Part shown: in pieces, positions 40,022-49,734 of the stretch
How positions within the stretch are numbered: position 1 is the stretch's first letter
Layout of the letters: every line of letters starts with the position of its first letter
NCBI RefSeq assembly: GCF_000931465.1
Contig: NZ_CP010892.1
Location: forward strand, 1,860,001 to 1,924,000
Direction of reading: 5' to 3'
Source: Pseudomonas sp. MRSN 12121
GTDB lineage: Bacteria; Pseudomonadota; Gammaproteobacteria; Pseudomonadales; Pseudomonadaceae
Length of the DNA: 64,000 bases
Position numbers and translations under genes: made by a program
Notes under the pieces: model-generated
Databases searched by the model: none
The model's input: the letters and a program-made list of their open reading frames with translations, nothing else
Told to the model about the DNA's origin: nothing

Positions 40022-40909
40022 CTACAGGGGTTGCGGCGAACCTTTGGCCTTGGGCAATTCGATGCGTTCGCTTTCTCCCGGCACCTGCGGCCAGTCGCCG
40101 GCGGCCCAGCGCTGGCGGGCTTCGTCGATGCGCGCTGGGTCGCTGGAAACGAAGTTCCAGTTGATCCGCCGCGGCCCGTCCAGCGGCGCGCCGCCGAACA
40201 GCACGGCGTGGCAGTCGCTGTCGGCAGACAGGGTCGGGGTGGTGCCGGCCGGCAGGACCACCAGCGCGTGCGGCTCGATCGGTTCGCCGTCCAGCTGGGC
40301 TTCGCCGTCGAGCACATACAGGGCGCGCTCTGCATGTTCGGCGGGGATCAGCAGGGTGGTCGCGGTCTGCAACCGCAGTTCGGCGTACAGGGTCGGGGAG
40401 AGCACCGGGACCGGCGACTCCAGGCAGAAGCCGTTGCCGGCGATCATGCGGATGCTCACGCCGAGGTTGTCGCTGACCGGCAAGGTCGCGGCCGGGTGGT
40501 GGCTGTAGTGCCCGGGCCCCTGTTCCTGAGCTTTGGGGGAGGCCAGCCAGACCTGCAGGCCGTGCATGCTGAAGTCGCTGTCGAGCAGCGCCTGCGGAGT
40601 ACGCTCGACATGGGCGATGGCGCTGCCGGCGGTCATCCAGCTGACGTCGCCCTGGTTCACCACCTGGTCGGAACCCAGGCTGTCCTTGTGCTGGATTTGG
40701 CCCTGGAACAGGTAGGTCAAGGTGGACAGGCCGATATGCGGATGCTGGCGGATGTTCATGCCTTTGCCCGCCGGGTAGCGGGTGGGCAGCATGTGATCGA
40801 AAAACACGAAAGGCCCAACGCTGCGGCATTGGGCCGAGGGCAGCGGGCGCAGGATGGGTTGGCCTTCGACGTCCTCGACGCGAGGGCGGATCACGAGTGG
40901 TGTGTTCAT
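40022..40909 (-). CDS. Pirin family protein
   Basis: A 295-residue double-cupin pirin. The N-terminal cupin has the metal-site His of RQHPHIGLSTLTYLF. SAIAHVERTP lies about 50 residues further on, where a further ligand is expected. Members can be quercetinases or redox-sensitive regulators; which applies is unknown. It is a single gene with no operon partner. Confidence 0.88.
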   Translation of the reverse strand: MNTPLVIRPRVEDVEGQPILRPLPSAQCRSVGPFVFFDHMLPTRYPAGKGMNIRQHPHIGLSTLTYLFQGQIQHKDSLGSDQVVNQGDVSWMTAGSAIAHVERTPQALLDSDFSMHGLQVWLASPKAQEQGPGHYSHHPAATLPVSDNLGVSIRMIAGNGFCLESPVPVLSPTLYAELRLQTATTLLIPAEHAERALYVLDGEAQLDGEPIEPHALVVLPAGTTPTLSADSDCHAVLFGGAPLDGPRRINWNFVSSDPARIDEARQRWAAGDWPQVPGESERIELPKAKGSPQPL

Positions 40910-40970
40910 GGGGCATTCCAGGCTGATCGGGTCGTGCCCGCGAGCATAACCCGATCGGCCCGCCGTGGCG

Positions 40971-41387
40971 TTACTGGCTGAACGCGCCTTCGGAGAGGTG
41001 GGTCTCGATGCTGACCTCGGCGGTGGTCATCAGCTTGTGTATCGGGCAGCGGTCGGCCACGCGGTGCAGCTCCTCGCGCTGGGCATCGGTCAGCACACCC
41101 TTGAGGGTCAGCTTGACGTGCAGGCCGTACTTGCCTTTCTGCTCCTGGCTATTGTCGTGCTTGACCTCGACCGTGACGCCGGTGAGCGGAATCTCCTTCT
41201 TCTGTGCGTACAGCTTGAGGGTCAGGGCCTTGCAGGCGCCCAGCGCGGCATCGAAGAAATCGTGGGGTTCGGGGGCTGAGCCTTCGCCGCCCAGGGTCTT
41301 GGGCAGGTCGGCGAACAATTGGTGATCGTCGATCTGGATGCTGTGACGGAAACCTTCGCTGGACTCGGTGTTGACGGTGATAGTCAT
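40971..41387 (-). CDS. OsmC family peroxiredoxin-like protein
   Basis: A 138-residue OsmC/YhfA-type protein with the two conserved Cys in LGACKALTLKLYA and DRCPIHK. These form the thiol peroxidase site in OsmC/Ohr relatives. GAGG is 6 bp before the ATG. Organic hydroperoxide reduction is likely but not proven for this subfamily. Confidence 0.85.
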   Translation of the reverse strand: MTITVNTESSEGFRHSIQIDDHQLFADLPKTLGGEGSAPEPHDFFDAALGACKALTLKLYAQKKEIPLTGVTVEVKHDNSQEQKGKYGLHVKLTLKGVLTDAQREELHRVADRCPIHKLMTTAEVSIETHLSEGAFSQ

Positions 41388-41537
41388 GGTGGGCCTCGGG
41401 CAGTGATGAAAACACGGAACGGACATGGAAAAAGCTGTTGCAGTTATAGAGCATTGCGCTCCCCATGCGTTCCCCTTTTTCTGAACCGCGCCGCGCGCGC
41501 CGCGGTCTACCCCCCGGTGAACCGACTGGAGCTGCCG

Positions 41538-42539
41538 ATGCCCTGGATCTACCTGAGCGCCTTGCTGGTGCTGCTGCCGAATGCCGTGGCCCAGGCCCGC
41601 GACTATGTCTACAGCGACGCCCACCTGCATTACGTGGACTTTTTCCAGGAGTCGGCGGGCATGGACAAACTGCTGCGGGCCATGGCCGACAACCGCATCG
41701 AGCATGTGATGATTTCCGGAATCCCGGTGGCCAAGAAATGGCATGAGGACGAACCCAAGCGCCCGCGCTATTACGCCGGCGACGACGCGGATGCCTACTG
41801 GTACAGCGCCACCGACGTGATAGTCGCCGCCGCGGTGAGCCGCCTGGCCCCCGAGCAGCGCCAGTACTTTCATCCGTTCCTGTCCGGCTTCAATCCCAAC
41901 GACAAGAACTCCGACGCCCATATCCAGCGCATGCTCGACCTCTATCCGGGGCTGTGGCAGGGCATCGGCGAGATCTTCACCCGGCACGACGACCTGACCG
42001 CGCTGACCTCCGGCGATACGCCGCGGGCCAATAACGAAGCCATGACGCGTATCTATCACCTGGCGGCGGAGCACGACCTGCCGGTGCTGCTGCATTCCAA
42101 CATCACCTCCAAGCGCGAGAAGAACCCGCTGTACCTGGCGGAAGTCGAAGAGCCACTGCGCAACCATCCCCACACGCGGTTCATCTGGGCTCATGCCGGC
42201 ACCAGCCTGGAAGTCCACCGCCACCAGACGCAGCTGGATTTCCTCCTGCCGACCCTGACGCGCCTGCTCGAGGCCTATCCCAATCTCTATATCGACCTGT
42301 CATGGAGCGTGCTGCGCCCCTATCTGCTGGATGAGCAGGGCGTGCCGAGGCCGGAGTGGGTCAAGCTGGTGGAACGCTTTCCCGAGCGTTTCATGCTGGG
42401 CTCGGACGTGGTCGGGCGGTTCGCCAGGCTGGGACGGGAAATGCGCGCTTTCGACCCGTTCCTCGATGCCTTGCCGCCCGAGGTGGCGCGCAAGGTGGCG
42501 CGCGACAACTTCCTGGCCGTTCTTCCCCGTCCCCGCTGA
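41538..42539 (+). CDS. Secreted TatD-like metal-dependent amidohydrolase
   Basis: A 333-residue protein with an N-terminal signal sequence (MPWIYLSALLVLLPNAVAQA) and an amidohydrolase TIM barrel. Metal ligands can be placed at DAHLHYVDFF, the Glu of GIGEIFTRHDD, LLHSN, IWAHAG and a late Asp in LGSDVVG. A signal peptide is unusual for TatD-type DNases, so a periplasmic substrate is likely. GGAG is 7 bp before the ATG. Confidence 0.75.
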   Translation: MPWIYLSALLVLLPNAVAQARDYVYSDAHLHYVDFFQESAGMDKLLRAMADNRIEHVMISGIPVAKKWHEDEPKRPRYYAGDDADAYWYSATDVIVAAAVSRLAPEQRQYFHPFLSGFNPNDKNSDAHIQRMLDLYPGLWQGIGEIFTRHDDLTALTSGDTPRANNEAMTRIYHLAAEHDLPVLLHSNITSKREKNPLYLAEVEEPLRNHPHTRFIWAHAGTSLEVHRHQTQLDFLLPTLTRLLEAYPNLYIDLSWSVLRPYLLDEQGVPRPEWVKLVERFPERFMLGSDVVGRFARLGREMRAFDPFLDALPPEVARKVARDNFLAVLPRPR

Positions 42540-42629
42540 TATCGCTCGATGCGGCCGCCGCAGCAGGTTTGTCATCAGCCTGTCATGCCGGCGTCATAGG
42601 CTCGCGCCATCTCAATCAAGGAGCGCGAT

Positions 42630-43106
42630 ATGCACCTCACCCGTTTAAGCGCGTTGGCGGCGCTGATGATGCTCAGTGGCCTGGGCACTTCCCAAGTTAG
42701 TGCCGAAGTCCGTGTCGAAGGTCCGGTGGAATATGGTGTGTTCGAGGGGCCCAAGGCCGCCTTGCAGTCGGGTGAGCGGATGCTGCGCCGTAGCAATGAA
42801 AGCATCGAGCGGACCGAGATCGTGCCTGCCCGGCTAGGCACCAAGTTCGGCCTGCGTTATCAACTGGTGGGCAAGGTGGCCGACGACGTGCCACTGACCC
42901 TGCTGTATTTCACGCCGGGTATCCGCACCCCGGACGGCCAGCGCCACGACAAGTTCGAAGTGACCCAGAAGCTGGTGCCCGGCGCGCCGCAGGACATCAT
43001 GGCTTACGAGTTCACCGAGACCCACGAAGCGATTCCCGGCGAATGGCGCTTCATGGTGTTCCAGGGCGACCGCCTGTTGGCACAGCAGCGTTTTACCGTA
43101 CGCTGA
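42630..43106 (+). CDS. DUF3859 periplasmic protein
   Basis: A 158-residue protein with a signal peptide ending SQVSA and a compact beta-rich domain (YGVFEGPKAAL; GTKFGLRYQLVG; PGEWRFMVFQGDRLLAQQ). This fits the DUF3859 family of unknown function. AAGGAG precedes the ATG. A hairpin terminator follows. Confidence 0.8.
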   Translation: MHLTRLSALAALMMLSGLGTSQVSAEVRVEGPVEYGVFEGPKAALQSGERMLRRSNESIERTEIVPARLGTKFGLRYQLVGKVADDVPLTLLYFTPGIRTPDGQRHDKFEVTQKLVPGAPQDIMAYEFTETHEAIPGEWRFMVFQGDRLLAQQRFTVR

Positions 43107-43114
43107 AACGTTTA

Positions 43115-43146
43115 TGCCCAGGCATCGAAGTGCTTGGGCGTTTTGA
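43115..43146 (+). terminator. Terminator of the DUF3859 gene
   Basis: GCCCAGGCA / TGCTTGGGC (one G-T wobble) followed by GTTTTG. Confidence 0.65.
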
Positions 43147-43161
43147 TATCACGTTTTCGTC

Positions 43162-43188
43162 TTAAGCAAATTTTCCGCGACCCGATAC
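43162..43188 (+). promoter_or_regulatory. Candidate FliA (sigma-28) promoter of the chemoreceptor
   Basis: TTAAG at 43162-43166 and CCCGATAC at 43181-43188 match the flagellar TAAA-N15-GCCGATAA layout (6 of 8 in the -10), about 55 bp before the receptor start. This is the usual promoter class for chemoreceptor genes. Confidence 0.5.
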
Positions 43189-43243
43189 TTTCAAGAGCAG
43201 CCCGCTGCATGGCGAATGCAGCGCTTTTGGAAGGAACCGGAGA

Positions 43244-44869
43244 ATGAGCATCAGAAGTCTCAACATTGCACCGCGCGCGGGCCTGGGCTTCGGCCTGCTG
43301 GCGCTGATGGTGTTTGGCCTGGGGGCGTTCGCCCTGCTGCAAATGTCGAACATGCGCGCGCAGTCCGACGAGGTCGACAACAACTGGTTGCCCAGTGTGA
43401 TGGCAGTCGGTGAGATGAATCAGGATCTGCTGCGGATCCGCGCACTGACCCTGCGCCTGTTGATCAACCGCAACCCCCAGGCCCTGGCGCAGAACGAAAG
43501 CAAGCTCAATGAGATCAAGCGCGGCATGAGCGCGGCACAGGAGCGCTACGACGCGTTGATCGTGCTGCCGCAGGAGCGTGTGCTGTTCGATCGTTTCAAG
43601 GCCGCCGAGAAGCGCTACCTCGAGCATCAGAATGAGGTGGTGGCGTTGTCCCAGAAGGGGCGGGTAGAGGACGCGATCGCGGTGGTCAACGGCGAAATGA
43701 GCCAGTTGGCCGACGAGTTGGCGGGCACCCTCCACGAGCTGGTGGAACTGAACCGGGATAACGCTAACCTGGCCACCGAACTGGCTCGGGGCGTGTTCGG
43801 CAAGGCCAAGGTCTGGGTCGTCGTCATGATCGTGGTGGCCGGCCTGATGACCATTGTCCTGGCCTTGCTGCTGACCCGCAGCATCGTGCTGCCGCTCGCG
43901 CAGTCGCTGAACGTGGCCGAAGTGGTGGCTGGCGGCGACCTGACCGAAGACATCCGCATCCACGGCAAGGACGAGCCGGCCCGCCTGCTGCACGCGCTCA
44001 AGGCCATGCAGCACAGCCTGCGCGAAACCATCCGGCGCATTGCCGACTCCTCCAGCCAGCTGGCCTCCGCGTCCGAAGAACTCAATTGTGTGACCGAGGA
44101 CGCGACTCGCGGCCTGCATCAGCAAAGCCAGGAAATCGAACAGGCGGCGACGGCGGTGAACCAGATGACCGCCGCGGTGGAGGAGGTGGCCAGCAATGCG
44201 GTGGCGACATCCGAAGCGTCGCGCCAGTCCGACCGGATCGCCCAGCATGGGCGCGAGCAGGTGCAGCAGACGGTGCTGTCCATCGAGTCCCTGGCCGAGG
44301 ATGTGACCGCCAACGCCAGCCAGGTCGAAGAGCTGGCGCAGAAGGTGTACGGCATCAGCAAGGTGCTCGACGTGATTCGCTCGGTGGCCGAGCAGACCAA
44401 CCTGCTGGCCCTGAACGCGGCGATCGAAGCGGCCCGGGCCGGTGACGCCGGGCGTGGTTTCGCGGTGGTGGCGGACGAGGTGCGGGCGTTGGCCCATCGC
44501 ACCCAGCAATCGACCCAGGAAATCGAGCAGATGATCGGCGGCATCCAGCAAGGCACCGACCAGGCTGTCAGCTCCATGCAGCAGAGCAACAGCCGGGCCC
44601 GCTCGACCCTGGAGCTGGCCAAGGCGGCCGGGGCGGCGCTGGAGGAAATTGCCGGGGCGATCACCCTGATCAACGAGCGCAACACGGTGATCGCCAGCGC
44701 TTCGGAGGAGCAGGCGGCGGTGGCGCGCGAGGTGGATCGCAACCTGATGAACATCCGCGACCTGGCGCTGCAGACCTCGGCCGGGGCCAACCAGACCAGC
44801 GCCGCGAGCCAGGAACTGTCGCGGCTGGCGGTGGACCTGAATGCGCTGGTGGCGCGGTTCTCGGTCTAG
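43244..44869 (+). CDS. Methyl-accepting chemotaxis protein
   Basis: A 541-residue chemoreceptor with TM1 (about 12-32), a periplasmic four-helix-bundle sensor (about 33-188), TM2 (about 190-212), HAMP (about 213-265) and a signalling domain. The hairpin tip [20 protein letters not shown] and [15 protein letters not shown] is intact. A CheR-tethering pentapeptide is absent at the C-terminus. Ligand not predictable. Confidence 0.93.
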   Translation: MSIRSLNIAPRAGLGFGLLALMVFGLGAFALLQMSNMRAQSDEVDNNWLPSVMAVGEMNQDLLRIRALTLRLLINRNPQALAQNESKLNEIKRGMSAAQERYDALIVLPQERVLFDRFKAAEKRYLEHQNEVVALSQKGRVEDAIAVVNGEMSQLADELAGTLHELVELNRDNANLATELARGVFGKAKVWVVVMIVVAGLMTIVLALLLTRSIVLPLAQSLNVAEVVAGGDLTEDIRIHGKDEPARLLHALKAMQHSLRETIRRIADSSSQLASASEELNCVTEDATRGLHQQSQEIEQAATAVNQMTAAVEEVASNAVATSEASRQSDRIAQHGREQVQQTVLSIESLAEDVTANASQVEELAQKVYGISKVLDVIRSVAEQTNLLALNAAIEAARAGDAGRGFAVVADEVRALAHRTQQSTQEIEQMIGGIQQGTDQAVSSMQQSNSRARSTLELAKAAGAALEEIAGAITLINERNTVIASASEEQAAVAREVDRNLMNIRDLALQTSAGANQTSAASQELSRLAVDLNALVARFSV

Positions 44870-44885
44870 GCGCGATATTTTTCAG

Positions 44886-44930
44886 CCCAATAAAAAACGC
44901 CCCGAACCAGTCGGGGCGTTTTTTATTGGG
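44886..44930. terminator. Bidirectional terminator, chemoreceptor / fabB
   Basis: CCCAATAAAAAACGCCCCGA pairs fully with its mirror after an ACCAG loop, with A-run and T-run, between convergent genes. Confidence 0.9.
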
Positions 44931-44942
44931 CGAAAGCGGGGC

Positions 44943-46163
44943 TTACTTGCCCTGCCAGCGCTTCAGGACCAGGGTGGCGTTGGTGCCGCCGAAGCCGAAG
45001 CTGTTGCTCATCACGGTGTTGATGGTGGCGTTTTCGCGGGTCTTGGTCAGCACCGGCAGATCGGCCACTTCCGGATCCAGCTCGTCGATGTTGGCCGAAC
45101 CGGCAATGAAGTTGCCTTCCATCATCAGCATGCAGTAGATCGCTTCGTGAACGCCGGCGGCGCCCAGGGAGTGACCCGACAGGCTCTTGGTCGAGCTGAT
45201 GGCCGGAGCCTTGTCGCCGAACACTTCGCGCACGCCTTTCATTTCCGCGACGTCGCCGACCGGAGTGGAGGTGCCGTGGGTGTTCAGGTAGTCGATCGGG
45301 GTATCGACAGTGGACATGGCCATCTGCATGCAGCGGATCGCGCCTTCACCGCTTGGTGCCACCATGTCGTAGCCGTCGGAAGTCGCGCCGTAGCCAACGA
45401 TTTCCGCGTAGATCTTCGCGCCGCGGGCCAGAGCGTGTTCCAGCTCCTCGACCACGACCATGCCGCCGCCGCCGGCGATGACGAAACCGTCACGATCGGC
45501 GTCGTAGGCGCGGGAAGCTTGTTCCGGAGTGTCGTTGCGCTTGCTGGACAGGGCGCCCATGGCGTCGAACAGGAACGACTGGCTCCAGTGCTCTTCTTCA
45601 CCGCCGCCGGCGAACACGATGTCCTGCTTGCCCATCTGGATCTGCTCCATGGCGGTACCGATGCAGTGGGCACTGGTGGCGCAGGCGGACGCGATGGAAT
45701 AGTTCAGGCCCTTGATCTTGAACGGGGTGGCCAGGCACGCGGAGACGGTGCTGCTCATGGTCCGCGTGACGCGGTACGGGCCAACGCGCTTGACGCCTTT
45801 TTCGCGCAGGATGTCCAGCGCTTCCATCTGGTTCAGGGTGGAGGCGCCGCCGGAGCCGGCGATCAGGCCGGTGCGCGGGTTGGATACCTGCTCTTCGGTC
45901 AGGCCGGAGTCGGTGATGGCGTCTTTCATGGCCAGGTAGGCGTAGGCCGCCGCGTGACCGACGAAGCGATAGATCTTGCGATCGATCAGCTCTTCGAGAT
46001 TGAGGTCGATGGAGCCGGAAACCTGGCTGCGCAGACCCATTTCGGCATATTCCGGGTTGAAGCGGATGCCAGGGCGGCTAGCACGCAGGTTAGCGGAGAC
46101 AGTCTCTTTGTCATTGCCCAGGCACGAAACGATGCCCAGACCAGTGATAACGACGCGGCGCAT
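44943..46163 (-). CDS. fabB: 3-oxoacyl-ACP synthase I FabB
   Basis: A 406-residue condensing enzyme that elongates cis-3-decenoyl-ACP in unsaturated fatty acid synthesis. Catalytic Cys is in SACATSAHC, His in [11 protein letters not shown] and His in [10 protein letters not shown]. It lies 11 bp after fabA in a two-gene operon. Confidence 0.97.
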   Translation of the reverse strand: MRRVVITGLGIVSCLGNDKETVSANLRASRPGIRFNPEYAEMGLRSQVSGSIDLNLEELIDRKIYRFVGHAAAYAYLAMKDAITDSGLTEEQVSNPRTGLIAGSGGASTLNQMEALDILREKGVKRVGPYRVTRTMSSTVSACLATPFKIKGLNYSIASACATSAHCIGTAMEQIQMGKQDIVFAGGGEEEHWSQSFLFDAMGALSSKRNDTPEQASRAYDADRDGFVIAGGGGMVVVEELEHALARGAKIYAEIVGYGATSDGYDMVAPSGEGAIRCMQMAMSTVDTPIDYLNTHGTSTPVGDVAEMKGVREVFGDKAPAISSTKSLSGHSLGAAGVHEAIYCMLMMEGNFIAGSANIDELDPEVADLPVLTKTRENATINTVMSNSFGFGGTNATLVLKRWQGK

Positions 46164-46174
46164 GCGGATAACCC

Positions 46175-46690
46175 TTAGAAGTCGTCTGTGGAGGTGAACA
46201 CGCCGACCCGGAGGCCTTCGGCGGTGTAGATTTCGCGACCGTCGACAGCTACCGAACCGTCGGCGATGGCCAGGTTCAGCTTGCCCTTCAGGACGCGCTT
46301 GATATGAATGTTATAGGTGACTTTCTTGGCGGTCGGCAGTACCTGGCCAAAGAACTTCACTTCGCCCGAACCCAGGGCACGACCGCGGCCCGGCAGGCCC
46401 TGCCAGCCCAGGAAGAAGCCGACCAGTTGCCACATGGCATCGAGGCCCAGGCAGCCCGGCATCACCGGATCGCCTTCGAAATGGCAGGCGAAGAACCACA
46501 GGTCCGGGTTGATATCCAGCTCGGCGACCAATTCACCTTTGCCGTACTTGCCACCCTCCTGGCTGATGTGAGTGATGCGATCCACCATCAGCATGTTCGG
46601 GGCGGGCAGTTGCGCGTTACCTGGGCCGAACAGCTCACCGCGACTGCAGCGCAGCAGATCTTCCCGAGTAAAGGCGTTTTGTTTGGTCAT
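46175..46690 (-). CDS. fabA: 3-hydroxydecanoyl-ACP dehydratase/isomerase FabA
   Basis: A 171-residue bifunctional enzyme that dehydrates 3-hydroxydecanoyl-ACP and isomerises the trans-2 to the cis-3 bond. Catalytic His and Asp are in [20 protein letters not shown]. It is the first gene of fabAB, with a palindromic operator candidate and a TATAAT box upstream. Confidence 0.97.
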   Translation of the reverse strand: MTKQNAFTREDLLRCSRGELFGPGNAQLPAPNMLMVDRITHISQEGGKYGKGELVAELDINPDLWFFACHFEGDPVMPGCLGLDAMWQLVGFFLGWQGLPGRGRALGSGEVKFFGQVLPTAKKVTYNIHIKRVLKGKLNLAIADGSVAVDGREIYTAEGLRVGVFTSTDDF

Positions 46691-46825
46691 GCGAGCTCCT
46701 CAATAGTCCCATGCGGCAGGGTGGGGCAAATCTTCCCGGCCGATCGAAGCGTTCATGCCTCGAGCCGGCAGCCTACTCATAGACTATTGCGTTGTGGTGA
46801 AAGTCACAGCACAAGGGACATGAAT

Positions 46826-46852
46826 GTACACTTGTGCACTGAAATTATTATA
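46826..46852 (-). promoter_or_regulatory. fabA promoter -10 with DesT/FabR-like operator
   Basis: On the - strand, TATAAT (46847-46852) is followed by GTGCAC-AA-GTGTAC (46826-46839). The latter is a 14-bp dyad with one mismatched pair that would cover the transcription start. Its form resembles the operators of the TetR-type lipid regulators FabR (E. coli) and DesT (P. aeruginosa), which sense acyl-CoA/ACP saturation and control fabAB. Confidence 0.55.
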
Positions 46853-46938
46853 CAGACCCTGGAAGGGGCCTGTTCGGGTGCCTAAGACTGCCGCACTTTC
46901 GCCCTCCACGCCAGTCGCAGATGGTCGATAAATCCCCG

Positions 46939-48840
46939 CTACTGCACCCAACGTTGGAGAATTTGCTGCAGATCCGTGCGTTTGAACGGCTTGGCCAGGT
47001 AATCGTTCATTCCCGCCGCCAGGCACGCTTCGCGGTCGCCCTGCAAGGCATTGGCGGTCAGGGCGATGATCGGCAGGTCGGCGCATCCGGGCAGTTGGCG
47101 GATCTGTCGGGTGGCCTCGTAGCCGTCGATCAGGGGCAGCCGGCAGTCCATCAGGATGGCTTCGAAGATCAGGCTCTCGGCGCTGCGCACGGCCTGGGCG
47201 CCGTCGGTGGCGACGCTGACCGAAAAGCCCAGGCTGCGCAGCATGGCCTGGATCACCGTCTGGTTGACCGGGTTGTCCTCCACCAGCAGCACGTTGCGTC
47301 CCTCGCCCTGGGCGTGCCCGGTGCTGACCCGCGGCGCCAGTACCGGCAGGCTCTGCTGATAGAGCGCCAGGGGAATCTCCAGGGTGAACACCGAACCGCG
47401 GCCTTCCTCGCTCTGGGCGCGCAGGGTGCCGCCCATGCGTTCGGCCAGGGTACGGGCGATCGGCAGGCCCAGGCCGGTGCCGCCGTAACGCCGGGAAATC
47501 GAGCTGTCGGCCTGCTGGAAGGCGTTGAACATCAGCTCCAGGCTTTGCGAGCTGATGCCGATCCCACTGTCGCGCACCGTGCAGGTGAACCACAGCAGCT
47601 CGTGGTCCAGGGACTGCCACTGCGCCTCGATGCCGACGCTGCCCTGTTCGGTGAACTTCAGCGCGTTGCCGATCAGGTTCACCAGGATCTGGCGGATGCG
47701 CGTCGGGTCGCCCTTGACCTGCAGCGACTCCATGCCGGGCGCGAGCCGCAGTTGCAGGTCCAGCCCGCGCTGCGCGGCGCTATGCTGGAAGGCCTGGGCC
47801 GAACTGCCGATCAGGTCGGCGAGATTGAACGGGATGTGCTCCAGTTCCAGGGCCGAACGTTCGATGCGCGAGAAGTCGAGAATATCGTTGATCACCTTGA
47901 GCAGATGCTCGGTTGATTCGGAGGCCAGCGCCGCGTATTCGCTCTGCTCCGCGGTCATTTGTGTGGTCTCGAGCAGTTGCAGCATGCCCAGTACGCCATT
48001 CATCGGGGTGCGCAGCTCGTGGCTCATCATCGCCAGGAAGTCCGACTTGGCATTGTTCGCCCGTTCCGCTTCCTCGCGGGTCTGGATCAACTGGGCCATG
48101 GCCTGCTGCTGCTCGCGGCTGGCCTGTTCGAGGCCGGCCGCGAGGTTGTTGATATGCCGTGACAGATCGCCCAGCTCGGCGTCGTCGACGATCGGCAGCG
48201 GGGTCTTGAAGTCGCCTTGTTGAATGGCCTTGACCGCGGTGCCCATGGCGCTGATCGGCTGCGACAGGCTGGCCGCCAGGCGCCGCGCCAGGAGGAAGCT
48301 GAACAACAGGGCGAACAGCGCGAGGATGCCGGCCTTGAACAGGATCTCCTGCTGGCGCTGGCTGAAGGCATCGTTGGACATGCCGACGATCACCCGTCCC
48401 AGGTAGTCGCTGTTGGGCGTAGCGCTGGCGCCCGGGTCGTCCTGGAAGAAGTCGTTGCTGAGCTGGATGCGTTGCAGGCGCACCGGGGCCTGGAACACTT
48501 CGACCTGCTGCGAGCGGTTGTGCGTCTCCGAAGGCTGCTCGACGTACACCAGGATATGGTTGCGGCTGTCCTGGACCTCGAGAAAACGCACGTGGGGCGT
48601 GGCCAGGGTGGCCTTGAGCAGGCTCTCCAGGCCTTCGCTGTTGCCCGAGATCACCCCGTACTCGGTGGCGGGCGCCAGCTGGTTGGCGATCAGTTGCCCG
48701 GTGTGGTTCAGCTCCTGGCGCAGGTCCTGGATCCGCACGAAGGTAAAGAAGCTGATCAGCAGCAGGGTCAGCAACAGGGCCGGGCCGAGGCAGATGATCT
48801 GGGTGCGGGTACTGATGTCCCAACGGCGACGGAAGGTCAT
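46939..48840 (-). CDS. Hybrid sensor histidine kinase (PA1611-like)
   Basis: A 633-residue kinase with TM1 (15-35), a periplasmic sensor of about 130 residues (36-167), TM2 (168-188), HAMP (about 190-242), a dimerisation domain with H274 in MMSHELRTPMNG, an ATPase domain (NALKFTEQG; GTGLGLPIART) and a receiver with D565 in ILMDCRLPLIDG. No Hpt domain is present, so it needs an external one. Its place next to fabA matches P. aeruginosa PA1611, which works through HptB and RetS in biofilm control. It overlaps the binding-protein gene by 4 bp (ATGA). Confidence 0.9.
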   Translation of the reverse strand: MTFRRRWDISTRTQIICLGPALLLTLLLISFFTFVRIQDLRQELNHTGQLIANQLAPATEYGVISGNSEGLESLLKATLATPHVRFLEVQDSRNHILVYVEQPSETHNRSQQVEVFQAPVRLQRIQLSNDFFQDDPGASATPNSDYLGRVIVGMSNDAFSQRQQEILFKAGILALFALLFSFLLARRLAASLSQPISAMGTAVKAIQQGDFKTPLPIVDDAELGDLSRHINNLAAGLEQASREQQQAMAQLIQTREEAERANNAKSDFLAMMSHELRTPMNGVLGMLQLLETTQMTAEQSEYAALASESTEHLLKVINDILDFSRIERSALELEHIPFNLADLIGSSAQAFQHSAAQRGLDLQLRLAPGMESLQVKGDPTRIRQILVNLIGNALKFTEQGSVGIEAQWQSLDHELLWFTCTVRDSGIGISSQSLELMFNAFQQADSSISRRYGGTGLGLPIARTLAERMGGTLRAQSEEGRGSVFTLEIPLALYQQSLPVLAPRVSTGHAQGEGRNVLLVEDNPVNQTVIQAMLRSLGFSVSVATDGAQAVRSAESLIFEAILMDCRLPLIDGYEATRQIRQLPGCADLPIIALTANALQGDREACLAAGMNDYLAKPFKRTDLQQILQRWVQ

Positions 48841-49733
48841 GGGCGTTTTTCTCCTTCGGCCAGCTGGGTCGCCACCGATTGCTCGTCAATCGGTTCGACA
48901 CCCAGGGAGCGTGCCACTTGCGGGTTGCTCAACACCTTGAACGGTTGCGGATACAGGGTTCGCGGCCAGTGGTTCGTCGGCCGGTCCAGCAAATCGTCGA
49001 GCACCAGCAGCCAGTCTTCCTGGTCGCTGTAGGTACTGGCCAGGCTGCCGGCCTTGACGAACCCGGCATTCGGGCCGATCAGCGCCAGTTGCCGGGCATA
49101 GCTGCTCAGCAGCAGGTTCTTCGCGGTTTGCGGGTTGTACAGCTGCGGGTCGTCGAGCCCCAGCAGGACATCGCTGTTTTTCAGCAGGTTCTGCAAGGGG
49201 CGGCTGTCAGTGGTGTCGTCCCAGCGTTCGGCGACGATTTCCAGCCCCAGGGTCCGGGCGCTCTGGTGCAGTTCCGCGAGCAGGAACTCGCTTTCGGCGC
49301 CGTAGAGCACGCCGATGCGCCGTGCCTGCGGGAGCACCTGGCGGATCAATTGCAATTGGCGCCCTGGGGGTGGATCGCTCCATAGCAGGCTGAGCCGGGG
49401 CGAGGCGCTGGTCCCCAGGCGTTGTTGCGCCTGGATGCGGCCAATGCGCAGCACCAGTGTGGCGGGGCCCTGGCTGTCCTGGCGACGCCACTCGAGGCTG
49501 GCCGGGTCGAGCAGGATCAGCCGGGTGCCCGCGGGCAACCGGCTGGGGGCGGGCAGGTTGGCCAGGGGTTCGAAGCGCACCTGGTCCTCGGGCCGCTGGC
49601 GCGCCAGGGCCTGGGCGAAGGCCTGCACGCCGGGGCTGTCTTCGGCGCCGGTCAGCAACACCTGGGCCGCCCCGGCGGGGAGCGCTCCCCAGAGGCAACA
49701 GAACAGCAGCAGGCAGACCCCGAACCGGTTCAT
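48837..49733 (-). CDS. Periplasmic ABC-type substrate-binding-like protein
   Basis: A 298-residue protein with a signal peptide (ending LPAGAA) and a two-lobed binding fold of the ABC_sub_bind type (RRIGVLYGAESEFLLAEL; SDVLLGLDDPQLYN). No permease or ATPase is near. It sits 1 bp after a TonB receptor gene and overlaps a hybrid kinase gene. A role as a ligand-binding partner of the kinase is more likely than transport. That role is inference. Confidence 0.75.
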   Translation of the reverse strand: MNRFGVCLLLFCCLWGALPAGAAQVLLTGAEDSPGVQAFAQALARQRPEDQVRFEPLANLPAPSRLPAGTRLILLDPASLEWRRQDSQGPATLVLRIGRIQAQQRLGTSASPRLSLLWSDPPPGRQLQLIRQVLPQARRIGVLYGAESEFLLAELHQSARTLGLEIVAERWDDTTDSRPLQNLLKNSDVLLGLDDPQLYNPQTAKNLLLSSYARQLALIGPNAGFVKAGSLASTYSDQEDWLLVLDDLLDRPTNHWPRTLYPQPFKVLSNPQVARSLGVEPIDEQSVATQLAEGEKRP

Positions 49734-49734
49734 C

